DNA of 64,000 nt from Caldanaerobius fijiensis DSM 17918 (GTDB taxonomy: Bacteria; Bacillota; Thermoanaerobacteria; Thermoanaerobacterales; Caldanaerobiaceae). The position numbers and the translations under genes were made by a program. Shown here piece by piece: positions 18,421-25,924 of this stretch (positions within the stretch are counted from its first letter, which is position 1; every line of letters starts with the position of its first letter). A model generated the notes under the pieces. It did not search any database. It worked only from the letters and a program-made list of their open reading frames with translations, and was not told the origin of the DNA. The DNA is taken from positions 62,001-126,000 of the forward strand of contig NZ_FQVH01000003.1 of assembly GCF_900129075.1 (NCBI RefSeq), read 5' to 3'.

Positions 18421-19107
18421 ATGGCTTTATTTGATTCGTTTAAACCCTGCTGCGGATGTAATAGCAGCGATCCTTCAGATAAAGAGGGCTTACCGTGTCA
18501 ATCCTGCGGAGCGGCTTTTAAAAATGGGCTTTGGAAAGAGAATCCGACATTTGTTCAGGTAATAGGCATGTGCCCCACATTAGCGGTATCGACGGCCGCT
18601 ATAAACGGTTTGACGATGGGTGCAGCTGCTACTTTTGTGCTGTTTTTCTCCAATGTACTTATTTCTATGTTCAGAAAGGTCATACCAGATAAAATAAGGA
18701 TACCTGTGTTTATAGTCGTTATAGCTACATTTACAACTATAGCAGGTATGCTCATAAAGGCTTATTCACCAGCGCTGGATAAAGCCCTTGGTATTTATAT
18801 ACCCCTTATCGTTGTCAACTGCATTATCATGGCAAGAGCAGAGGCCTTTGCGTATAAAAACACTGTCCTTCGGTCGGCTGCCGATGGACTGGGTATGGGA
18901 CTGGGCTTTACAATGGCTCTGTTTATTCTGGGCTCTATAAGAGAGATATTGGGCAACGGCACAATACTTGGTTACCCTGTACTGGGTTCGGGTTATCAAA
19001 AAGCCCTGATATTTATAATGCCGCCGGGTGCTTTTTTAGTGTTGGGAATGCTATTAGGGCTTTTTAAATTCTTTGAGCTAAAAGCCCAGGACAGGAAGGC
19101 TAGATAA
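18421..19107 (+). CDS. rnfE: Electron transport complex subunit RnfE with Cys-rich N-terminal extension
   Basis: Membrane subunit RnfE/NqrD family, 228 aa, about six helices. The normal protein starts near residue 36 (LWKENPTFVQVIGMCPTLAVSTAA). Ahead of it is an extension of about 35 residues with five cysteines at positions 10, 11, 13, 26 and 29 (CCGC and CQSC). A ribosome site (AAAGGGGGTG) precedes the ATG of the extension, so it is probably translated. RnfE and RnfA form the inverted-repeat core that holds a membrane [2Fe-2S] cluster; the extension's role is unknown. Confidence 0.93.
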   Translation: MALFDSFKPCCGCNSSDPSDKEGLPCQSCGAAFKNGLWKENPTFVQVIGMCPTLAVSTAAINGLTMGAAATFVLFFSNVLISMFRKVIPDKIRIPVFIVVIATFTTIAGMLIKAYSPALDKALGIYIPLIVVNCIIMARAEAFAYKNTVLRSAADGLGMGLGFTMALFILGSIREILGNGTILGYPVLGSGYQKALIFIMPPGAFLVLGMLLGLFKFFELKAQDRKAR

Positions 19108-19134
19108 TGGTAAAATCCGGAGAGGTGGAGGCAT

Positions 19135-19713
19135 ATGCTGACAAGGATTATCATCATACTGATCAGTTCGGTATTCGTAAATAATTTTCTACTGGTGAGG
19201 TTTTTGGGAGAATGTCCCTTTTTAGGCGTATCAAAGCGCATTGATACCTCTATAGGAATGGGTATTGCGGTAACATTTGTCATGACTTTAGCATCAGCTG
19301 TAGCTTATATTGTCTACTTTTATATATTGGTACCCCTTGGGATAGAGTATCTTGAGACTATCGCTTTTATACTTGTTATAGCCGTTTTGGTTCAGTTTGT
19401 GGAGATGGTGGTAAAGAAGATAAATCCCGTGCTCTACAAAGCATTGGGCATTTATCTGCCGTTAATAACTACGAACTGCGCGGTTTTGGGTGTTGCTCTG
19501 TTGAGCGTGGAACTCAAGTATAATTTTATAGAAACGGTTATAAACGGCTTTGGATCAGCGATAGGTTTTACTCTGGCGATGGTGCTTTTTGCAGGCATAA
19601 GGGAAAGGCTGGAGCTGGCACCGATACCAAAACCTTTACAGGGGTTTCCCATTGCTCTCATCGGCGCAGGACTTATGTCTATTGCATTTCTAGGCTTTCA
19701 AGGTATGATATAG
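19135..19713 (+). CDS. rnfA: Electron transport complex subunit RnfA
   Basis: Membrane subunit, 192 aa, six helices, homologous to NqrE and inverted relative to RnfE. The block [28 protein letters not shown] and [18 protein letters not shown] are the conserved Cys-bearing motifs of each half, which coordinate the shared intramembrane [2Fe-2S] cluster. AGAGGTGGAGG lies upstream of ATG 19135. Confidence 0.96.
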   Translation: MLTRIIIILISSVFVNNFLLVRFLGECPFLGVSKRIDTSIGMGIAVTFVMTLASAVAYIVYFYILVPLGIEYLETIAFILVIAVLVQFVEMVVKKINPVLYKALGIYLPLITTNCAVLGVALLSVELKYNFIETVINGFGSAIGFTLAMVLFAGIRERLELAPIPKPLQGFPIALIGAGLMSIAFLGFQGMI

Positions 19714-19725
19714 GAGTGATGCAAT

Positions 19726-20565
19726 ATGAAAGAAATTTTTCCATATCTCTTTTTGCCCCTTATCAGCTTAGGAGGTATGGGTTTAGCTTTTGGGGTAATT
19801 CTGGCTTATGCAGCAAGGAAATTTAAGGTGGAGGTAGACCAAAGAGAGGCTCAGATCAGAGAGGTATTGCCTGGGGCCAATTGCGGCGCATGCGGCTATC
19901 CCGGTTGTGATGCATTTGCAAGCGCCGTCAATCAGGGCAAAGCGCCTGTGGATGGATGCAAAGCGGGCGGGCCCACTGTTGCCGAGAAATTAGGGCAGAT
20001 TTTAGGCGTGCAGATAGATCATGAGGGGAAAAAGAAGGTGGCTTTTGTTAAATGCGGAGGTACGATTGAAAAAGCCGTAGAGAAGTATCATTATGAAGGA
20101 TTATCAGATTGTAGGGTTGCTGCAATGTATCAGGAGGGCATGAAAGGATGCCGTTATGGATGCCTTGGCCTGGGTACATGTGAAAAGGAGTGTCCTTTTG
20201 ATGCTATACACGTAGGTGAGGGCGGTGTGGCTGTGGTAGATGAGGAAAAGTGCACAGGCTGCGGTATATGTGTTGATGTCTGTCCAAAAAAGATCATTGA
20301 TCTGGTATACAGCAGCAGGGTAAGAGTTGCCTGTTTCAGCTTGGATAAAGGTAAGGATGTAAGATTGGTGTGCCAGGCGGGTTGCATAGGCTGCAGAGCC
20401 TGTGAGAGGGTATGTCCTCATGACGCTATTCACGTAAAGGAGAACCTCGCCGCCATTGATTATGATAAATGTACCAACTGCGGTTTGTGCGTAGAAAAAT
20501 GTCCTGTAAAGTGTATAAAGGTTATAGATGTCAATCATTTAAATGCCGTTGAATTGGAGGTGTAA
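19726..20565 (+). CDS. rnfB: Electron transport complex subunit RnfB
   Basis: Ferredoxin-accepting subunit, 279 aa. One N-terminal membrane helix (about 8-28), then the Fe-S (ASF) domain CGACGYPGCDAFA, followed by four cysteine sets of ferredoxin type: CRYGCLGLGTCEKECP, CTGCGICVDVCP, CIGCRACERVCP and CTNCGLCVEKCP. It is the electron entry point of Rnf. The next gene's ribosome site overlaps the stop codon. Confidence 0.96.
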   Translation: MKEIFPYLFLPLISLGGMGLAFGVILAYAARKFKVEVDQREAQIREVLPGANCGACGYPGCDAFASAVNQGKAPVDGCKAGGPTVAEKLGQILGVQIDHEGKKKVAFVKCGGTIEKAVEKYHYEGLSDCRVAAMYQEGMKGCRYGCLGLGTCEKECPFDAIHVGEGGVAVVDEEKCTGCGICVDVCPKKIIDLVYSSRVRVACFSLDKGKDVRLVCQAGCIGCRACERVCPHDAIHVKENLAAIDYDKCTNCGLCVEKCPVKCIKVIDVNHLNAVELEV

Positions 20566-20566
20566 T

Positions 20567-21268
20567 ATGAAACCGGTTATCGGTCTTACGTCTTCGTATG
20601 ATTACAATAAGGGTTATTCATACTTAAAATCGGGATATTACAGCGCCATCAGCAATGCGGGTGGTGTTCCTGTGATATTACCTGTGACAGATGATGCAGA
20701 ATATCCGGAAGATATTGTAGAGAATATTCATGGCCTTTTGCTCACGGGAGGATGTGATGTAGATCCTGCATTATACGGAGAGTTACCTTGCAGGCATCTG
20801 GGCATGGTTTCGCCTGAAAGAGATAGGATGGAGATCCGGTTGGTTAAATTGTGTATAGAGAAGGATATTCCTATATTAGCTATATGTAGAGGTATTCAGG
20901 TGTTAAATGTGGCATTAGGCGGTACTCTGTATCAGGATATACCTTCACAGATAGATGGTGCTATAATGCATGAACAAGGGGAAATACCCACGTATTACGG
21001 AATTCACTCTGTTAGAATAGATGAAAATTCTCTTTTATACAAAGTGATTGGTAACAAAAACTTGATAGTAAATTCTTTTCACCACCAGTCAGTAAAATTG
21101 GTGGCTCCATGCCTTAAAGCCGTCGCATGGTCAGAAGACGGCGTAATAGAAGCGGTGGAAGGCATTGGCTTTAAATTTGTGCTGGGAGTGCAATGGCATC
21201 CTGAGCGAATGTGGAGCAAGAGCCCGGAGAATTTTAAAATTTTTAAGGATTTTGTTGGACATATATAA
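20567..21268 (+). CDS. Class I glutamine amidotransferase (gamma-Glu-GABA hydrolase family)
   Basis: A 233-aa PuuD-like hydrolase of peptidase family C26. It has the nucleophile elbow ILAICRGIQVLNVALGG and the catalytic His region GVQWHPE, with the substrate-side FHHQSVK. Family members cleave gamma-glutamyl amides such as gamma-glutamyl-GABA; the substrate here is not known. ATG 20567 is one base after the rnfB stop with GGAGGTG upstream, so it may be co-transcribed with rnf although the function is unrelated. Confidence 0.88.
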   Translation: MKPVIGLTSSYDYNKGYSYLKSGYYSAISNAGGVPVILPVTDDAEYPEDIVENIHGLLLTGGCDVDPALYGELPCRHLGMVSPERDRMEIRLVKLCIEKDIPILAICRGIQVLNVALGGTLYQDIPSQIDGAIMHEQGEIPTYYGIHSVRIDENSLLYKVIGNKNLIVNSFHHQSVKLVAPCLKAVAWSEDGVIEAVEGIGFKFVLGVQWHPERMWSKSPENFKIFKDFVGHI

Positions 21269-21344
21269 GGAATGCATTGAAGTTTTATTTCAAAAATTTA
21301 ATAACAGGTCAAAAAAATTGTCCTTTAAACGGCGTTTTTTGGTG

Positions 21345-21353
21345 TGATATAAT
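21345..21353 (+). promoter_or_regulatory. Extended -10 promoter
   Basis: TGATATAAT (TGN plus perfect TATAAT at 21348-21353), with no good -35 at standard distance. It lies 38 bp before the acyl-CoA synthetase. Confidence 0.4.
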
Positions 21354-21390
21354 GAATAAAAATAAGAATTAAGCGATTGGAGTGGAATTG

Positions 21391-23034
21391 ATGATAGACA
21401 TGACTATAGGGCAATATTTAGATTATATCGCATCAAAATACCCGGATCAGGATGCGTTGATATTTGAAGATAAAGTAAGGTATTCATACCGCATCTTAAA
21501 GGAAATTTCTAATAGATTGGCAAAAGGTTTATTAAAGATAGGTATAAAAAAAGGGGACCATGTAGCTATATGGGCTACCAATATTCCTGAATGGGTGGTG
21601 ACGCTGTTTGCGACAGCTAAAATCGGTGCTCCGCTTGTCAGTATAAATACAGCATACAAAGAACATGAAGTGGAGTATATATTAAGGCAATCGGATGCCA
21701 GGGCTTTGGTACTCATTGACGGGTTTAAAGATTCTGATTATATTAAAACCCTTTATAACTTAGTGCCAGAATTGAAGCACAGCTCGAAAGGTATATTAAG
21801 AAGCTCTAAATTTCCTGAGCTTAAGGCGGTAATATATATAGGCAATAAAGAATTGCCTGGTGTGTATAAGTATGAGGAGATTATGGAGCTGGGTAGTACT
21901 GTAGATGATGATGAGCTCTATAGCGTTCAGAGATCTATTAATGCCCATGAAGTGATTGATATACAGTATACATCTGGTACCACCGGCTTTCCTAAAGGGG
22001 CGATGTTGACCCATTACAATCTGCTGAACAATGGTGATGCCATAGCTTCCCGCATGAATTTTACCACTGCTGACAGATTGTGTATTCCTGTGCCTTTGTT
22101 TCATTGCTTTGGTTATACGCTATCCATCATGGCGTGCCTCTCAAAAGGCTCCACGATGGTGCTGGTAGACCATTTTAATCCTTTGGCGGTCATGAATGCT
22201 ATTCAAAGAGAGAGATGCACGGCGGTGCACGGGGTTCCAACCATGTTTATAACTATGCTGGAACACCCGGATTTTGAAAATTACGATTTCAGTAGCCTGC
22301 GGACGGGCATAATGGCAGGTTCTGTCTGTCCTATAAAGGTGATGAGAGCGGTAGTGGACAGGATGAACATAAAGGAAATCACCAGCGTGTACGGTCTTAC
22401 AGAGGCATCGCCTGGTATTACTCAGACGAGCGTATATGATTCACTGGAGGATAGGGTGACAACCGTGGGTTACGCTTTGCCAGAGATTGAGGTTAAGATC
22501 GTGGATCCGGCTACAGGATGTGAGGTTCCACGCGGGGTACAGGGTGAGGTGATGGCAAGGGGCTATAATGTCATGAAAGGGTACTATAAGATGCCTGAAG
22601 AGACTGAAAAGGTAATAGAACCAGATGGATGGCTGCATACAGGCGATATCGGCGTGATGGATGAGAGAGGATATCTTACCATAACGGGCAGGCTGAAAGA
22701 TATGATCATAAGAGGCGGCGAAAATATATCCCCGCGAGAAATCGAAGAATACCTGTACCATCATCCCTATATCAAGGATGTGCAGGTAGTGGGTGTTCCC
22801 GATGAAAAATATGGGGAGGAGATTATGGCTTATGTTATTCCCAAAGAAGGGCATATATTAACTGAGGAGGAAGTGATTGAGTACGCAAAAGCAGGGCTGG
22901 CCAGGTTTAAGGTTCCAAAATATGTACGCTTTTTAGACAGGTTTCCTATGACTGCCAGCGGGAAAATACAAAAATATGTTTTAAGAGAGATGGGTGCAAA
23001 GGATATATGTTCTCAAAATTCATATATAAGATAA
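21391..23034 (+). CDS. Acyl-CoA synthetase (AMP-forming, FadD-like)
   Basis: A 547-aa adenylate-forming enzyme that activates a carboxylic acid with ATP and loads it on CoA. The P-loop is YTSGTTGFPKGAMLTHYN, the adenine motif YGLTEASPG, the hinge and ribose motif LHTGDIGVMDERGYLTITGRLKDMIIRGGENISPREIE, and the C-terminal Lys region TASGKIQKYVLR. The sequence resembles medium/long-chain enzymes; exact acid unknown. ATG 21391 has GGAGTGG at a good distance; an in-frame GTG at 21382 overlaps that site. Confidence 0.9.
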   Translation: MIDMTIGQYLDYIASKYPDQDALIFEDKVRYSYRILKEISNRLAKGLLKIGIKKGDHVAIWATNIPEWVVTLFATAKIGAPLVSINTAYKEHEVEYILRQSDARALVLIDGFKDSDYIKTLYNLVPELKHSSKGILRSSKFPELKAVIYIGNKELPGVYKYEEIMELGSTVDDDELYSVQRSINAHEVIDIQYTSGTTGFPKGAMLTHYNLLNNGDAIASRMNFTTADRLCIPVPLFHCFGYTLSIMACLSKGSTMVLVDHFNPLAVMNAIQRERCTAVHGVPTMFITMLEHPDFENYDFSSLRTGIMAGSVCPIKVMRAVVDRMNIKEITSVYGLTEASPGITQTSVYDSLEDRVTTVGYALPEIEVKIVDPATGCEVPRGVQGEVMARGYNVMKGYYKMPEETEKVIEPDGWLHTGDIGVMDERGYLTITGRLKDMIIRGGENISPREIEEYLYHHPYIKDVQVVGVPDEKYGEEIMAYVIPKEGHILTEEEVIEYAKAGLARFKVPKYVRFLDRFPMTASGKIQKYVLREMGAKDICSQNSYIR

Positions 23035-23041
23035 ATGTGAA

Positions 23042-23078
23042 GGGAGGGATACCGCCGATGAATTCGGCGGGCGGATGA
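23042..23078 (+). promoter_or_regulatory. SD, mini-ORF and hairpin before the aldolase gene
   Basis: GGGAGGGA at 23042-23049 is followed by the hairpin CCGCCGA (23052-23058) / TCGGCGG (23064-23070). A six-codon ORF (MNSAGG) starts at ATG 23058, eight bases from this SD, and ends at TGA 23076-23078, overlapping the aldolase ATG 23075 as ATGA. Confidence 0.6.
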
Positions 23079-23845
23079 TGTATTTAGAATCACAGGTTAA
23101 AAACGATATCATAGAAATAGGGAGAAGATTGTGGCTAAAGGGTTTTGTGGCTGCCAATGACGGTAACATTACAGTAAGAGTTGGCAAAAATGAGATATGG
23201 GCGACGCCTACAGGAGTAAGCAAGGGGTTTTTGAAGCCTGAGATGCTCATCAAGCTGGACCTGGACGGCAACGTTATCTCAGGGACATGGAAACCTACTT
23301 CTGAGCTCAAGATGCATTTAAGGGTGTATAAGGAAAGAGATGATGTCATGGCGGTGGTTCATGCCCATCCTCCTGTGGCGACGTCTTTTGCCATAGTTGG
23401 GAAGACGCTTGACGCGCCTATAATGCCTGAGGCTGTTATCTCATTGGGAGTGGTACCCATTGCCGAGTATGGTACACCGTCTACGGAAGAGTTACCTGAG
23501 AACGTAAGTAAATACCTGCAGGAATGCGATGCTCTTTTGCTGGAAAATCATGGTGCCCTAACATATGGTCCTGATATCTATACAGCCTATTACAGGATGG
23601 AAACCATGGAGTTTTACGCTTATATAAGTTTATTAACGCACCTTTTAGGTGGAGCCAGGGAGCTTTCGGAGGATAAGGTGAGAAAGCTCGTTGAAATACG
23701 CAAGAAATTGGGTGTTAAAGGCAGGTATCCTGTGCAGAGGCTCTTTAAGCGCTACAACATAAATAAGGAAGAGATAAAGGAAGAACAACTGGTGGATATG
23801 GTTACGCGTATAACCAAGAGGGTCTTAGAAGAGATGGGGCAATAA
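23075..23845 (+). CDS. Class II aldolase/adducin family protein
   Basis: A 256-aa zinc-dependent class II aldolase of the L-fuculose-phosphate aldolase / ribulose-5-phosphate 4-epimerase family. The phosphate loop is ANDGNITVR, TPTGVSKG follows, and the metal ligands are in VVHAHPPVATSF and LLENHGALTYG. The acidic residue of MPEAVI is in the usual catalytic position. Substrate is unclear; with nearby sugar genes, a deoxy-sugar phosphate is plausible. No SD stands directly before ATG 23075: initiation seems to depend on the mini-ORF or hairpin upstream. Confidence 0.87.
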   Translation: MMYLESQVKNDIIEIGRRLWLKGFVAANDGNITVRVGKNEIWATPTGVSKGFLKPEMLIKLDLDGNVISGTWKPTSELKMHLRVYKERDDVMAVVHAHPPVATSFAIVGKTLDAPIMPEAVISLGVVPIAEYGTPSTEELPENVSKYLQECDALLLENHGALTYGPDIYTAYYRMETMEFYAYISLLTHLLGGARELSEDKVRKLVEIRKKLGVKGRYPVQRLFKRYNINKEEIKEEQLVDMVTRITKRVLEEMGQ

Positions 23846-23852
23846 AAAATTT

Positions 23853-23887
23853 TTAGCTCCGGTTGTGAGCCGGGGCATTGTTTTTAT
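23853..23887 (+). terminator. Probable terminator after the aldolase
   Basis: GCTCCGG and CCGGGGC (one T:G pair) form a hairpin followed by ATTGTTTTTAT, a broken T-run. Confidence 0.5.
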
Positions 23888-24035
23888 CTTATAGAAATGT
23901 ATTAACATATGAAAGAAAAAGACAGAAAAAAATCAAATAGCATAAAAAAATTGATTAATTAGTAAGTAGAGCGAGAAAAACAGAGTATTTTTTGGATTTT
24001 GCGAGATTACGAGGTAATACGGCGGATAATGAGGA

Positions 24036-24063
24036 TTGAAACAATTGGAGATGATGATATAAT
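24036..24063 (+). promoter_or_regulatory. Sigma-A promoter of the ABC exporter operon
   Basis: TTGAAA (24036-24041), 16 bp spacer, TATAAT (24058-24063) with an extended TGA. Predicted transcripts begin near 24070, leaving a leader of about 88 nt. The rest of the 312-bp gap upstream (23888-24035) shows no gene or clear signal. Confidence 0.75.
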
Positions 24064-24086
24064 CATAGAGGTAATTGTGAAAAGTT

Positions 24087-24157
24087 GAGGGGTGGGAAAA
24101 TGTAAACCTTTCATATGAGTATGGTACCGTAAATCATATTATGAAAGGTGTGTTTCT
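24087..24157 (+). promoter_or_regulatory. Leader with AUG-stop mini-ORF and SD-sequestering hairpin
   Basis: GAGGGG (24087-24092) stands seven bases before ATG-TAA (24100-24105), a start codon followed at once by a stop. CCTTTCATA (24107-24115) then pairs with TATGAAAGG (24140-24148), and the 3' arm contains the exporter's own ribosome site GAAAGGTG (24143-24150), seven bases from its ATG. A ribosome sitting at the AUG-stop would cover the 5' arm. Confidence 0.6.
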
Positions 24158-25924
24158 ATGGATATTCTCAAGCGACTTTTTGGGTTTATGAAGCCGTATA
24201 GGAAATATTTTTACATTGCTGCCTTATTGATGTTTGCAAATATCGGGCTAGGTATGATCAATCCTTATCTCCAGAAGCTATTGGTTAACAAAGTGTTGTT
24301 GGGAAAACAGAAGGGTTTATTGATATATCTCCTTATGGGAATGTTATCTGTGAGCATTGTGACGTCATTGTTTGGTTATATTTATTCGTATTTGGTGGAG
24401 TATACTTCACAAAGGACGATTGCCGATATAAGACACAAGATGCTTAATCACCTTCAAGAGCTGTCGTTTAGCTTTTACGACAAGGCAAGAACCGGTGAAC
24501 TTATGTCAAGGCTCACAGGTGATCTGGAAGGGGTAAGGGTTTTCATACCGGGCGGTTTTTTGCAGTTTTTTAACAGCGCTACGACGTTTATAGCGTACCT
24601 CATAATGCTGTTTATTATTAACTGGAAATTGACTCTACTCACTCTTATATTATCGCCATTTTTAGTGACCTTATCCATGAGATTTGATAAAAAGATAAGG
24701 TCTGCCTATGATGAGTTGAGGAAGCAGTACGCTGTTCTCAACACGACGTTGCAGGAAAATATAACAGGTATAAGGGTAGTTAAGGCTTTTGCACAAGAGC
24801 CCAAGGAGATTGAAAAGTTTAAGAAAGAAAACATAAATAACATGAACAGAGGCATAGACATAGGTTTTATCTCAGGTAAATATTCTCCGCTCATGTGGTT
24901 TATCGGAGATATGAGTTTCGTGGCCCTTATCTGGTTTGGAGGTTATTTGGTGGTAAAAGGGCAGATATCATTGGGTTCTTTGATACAGTTTAATGGCTAT
25001 CTGTGGGCGATGATCTGGCCTCTTAGGGCATTACCTAATATCTTGAATATGTACGAACAGGCCAACGCTTCCGGTGAGAGGATATTTAACCTCCTCAACA
25101 CCAAGCCGCAGATAAAAAATTCGCCGAATCCAGTGGTGCCTGATAAGATAAAAGGACATGTGGTATTTGAAAATGTCTCTTTAAAATACGATGGTGAAAT
25201 GGTGTTAAAAGACATTAACATTGACGCGCCTCCTGGCAAAAAAATCGCTATCATGGGCGCAACGGGTTCGGGTAAGACATCTATTATCAACCTTATAGGG
25301 CGGTATTATGATGTGACTAAAGGCAGGATATTGATTGATGGCTACGATATCAGGGATCTGGATCTTAAGACCTTGAGGAGCGGTATAGGTATTGTCATGC
25401 AAGAGACGTTTTTGTTTTCAGATACTATCAGGAACAATATTGCCTTTGGTAAACCTGATGCTTCGATGGATGAAATAATGAATGCAGCGAAAGCAGCTCA
25501 AGCCCATGACTTTATTATGGAAATGCCCGATGGTTACGATACCGTAGTCGGTGAGCGGGGCGTTGGATTATCGGGTGGACAAAAGCAGAGGATCGCCATT
25601 GCCCGCGCCATTCTCAAGAATCCACCTATTCTCATTCTGGACGATGCCACTGCCAGCGTTGATATGGAAACGGAAGCCGAGATTCAGCGCAATTTAGAGG
25701 AACTTTCTAAGGGACGCACTACCTTCATCATAGCTCACAGGATTTCTTCGGTAAAGGATGCTGATGAGATTATTGTGCTTGAAAACGGCTCTATAGTAGA
25801 GAGAGGTACTCATCAGGAGCTCATAAAGTTGAAAGGGCGTTATTATCACAACTTCAAGGAACAGTTTAGAGCTATGCTCACTGATGAGATGATAGAAAAA
25901 ATAGTAAAAGAGGTGAGCGCCTGA
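24158..25924 (+). CDS. ABC exporter, degenerate-site subunit (BmrC/TM287-like)
   Basis: A 588-aa half transporter: six membrane helices (to about 310) and a nucleotide-binding domain. Walker A ATGSGKTS, signature LSGGQKQR and H-loop IIAHR are normal, but Walker B ends ILILDDAT, with Asp where the catalytic Glu should be. That is the mark of the degenerate subunit in heterodimeric exporters such as BmrC/BmrD and TM287/TM288, where the partner keeps the Glu. It overlaps the partner gene by ATGA coupling. The likely role is export of drugs or lipophilic compounds. Confidence 0.93.
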   Translation: MDILKRLFGFMKPYRKYFYIAALLMFANIGLGMINPYLQKLLVNKVLLGKQKGLLIYLLMGMLSVSIVTSLFGYIYSYLVEYTSQRTIADIRHKMLNHLQELSFSFYDKARTGELMSRLTGDLEGVRVFIPGGFLQFFNSATTFIAYLIMLFIINWKLTLLTLILSPFLVTLSMRFDKKIRSAYDELRKQYAVLNTTLQENITGIRVVKAFAQEPKEIEKFKKENINNMNRGIDIGFISGKYSPLMWFIGDMSFVALIWFGGYLVVKGQISLGSLIQFNGYLWAMIWPLRALPNILNMYEQANASGERIFNLLNTKPQIKNSPNPVVPDKIKGHVVFENVSLKYDGEMVLKDINIDAPPGKKIAIMGATGSGKTSIINLIGRYYDVTKGRILIDGYDIRDLDLKTLRSGIGIVMQETFLFSDTIRNNIAFGKPDASMDEIMNAAKAAQAHDFIMEMPDGYDTVVGERGVGLSGGQKQRIAIARAILKNPPILILDDATASVDMETEAEIQRNLEELSKGRTTFIIAHRISSVKDADEIIVLENGSIVERGTHQELIKLKGRYYHNFKEQFRAMLTDEMIEKIVKEVSA

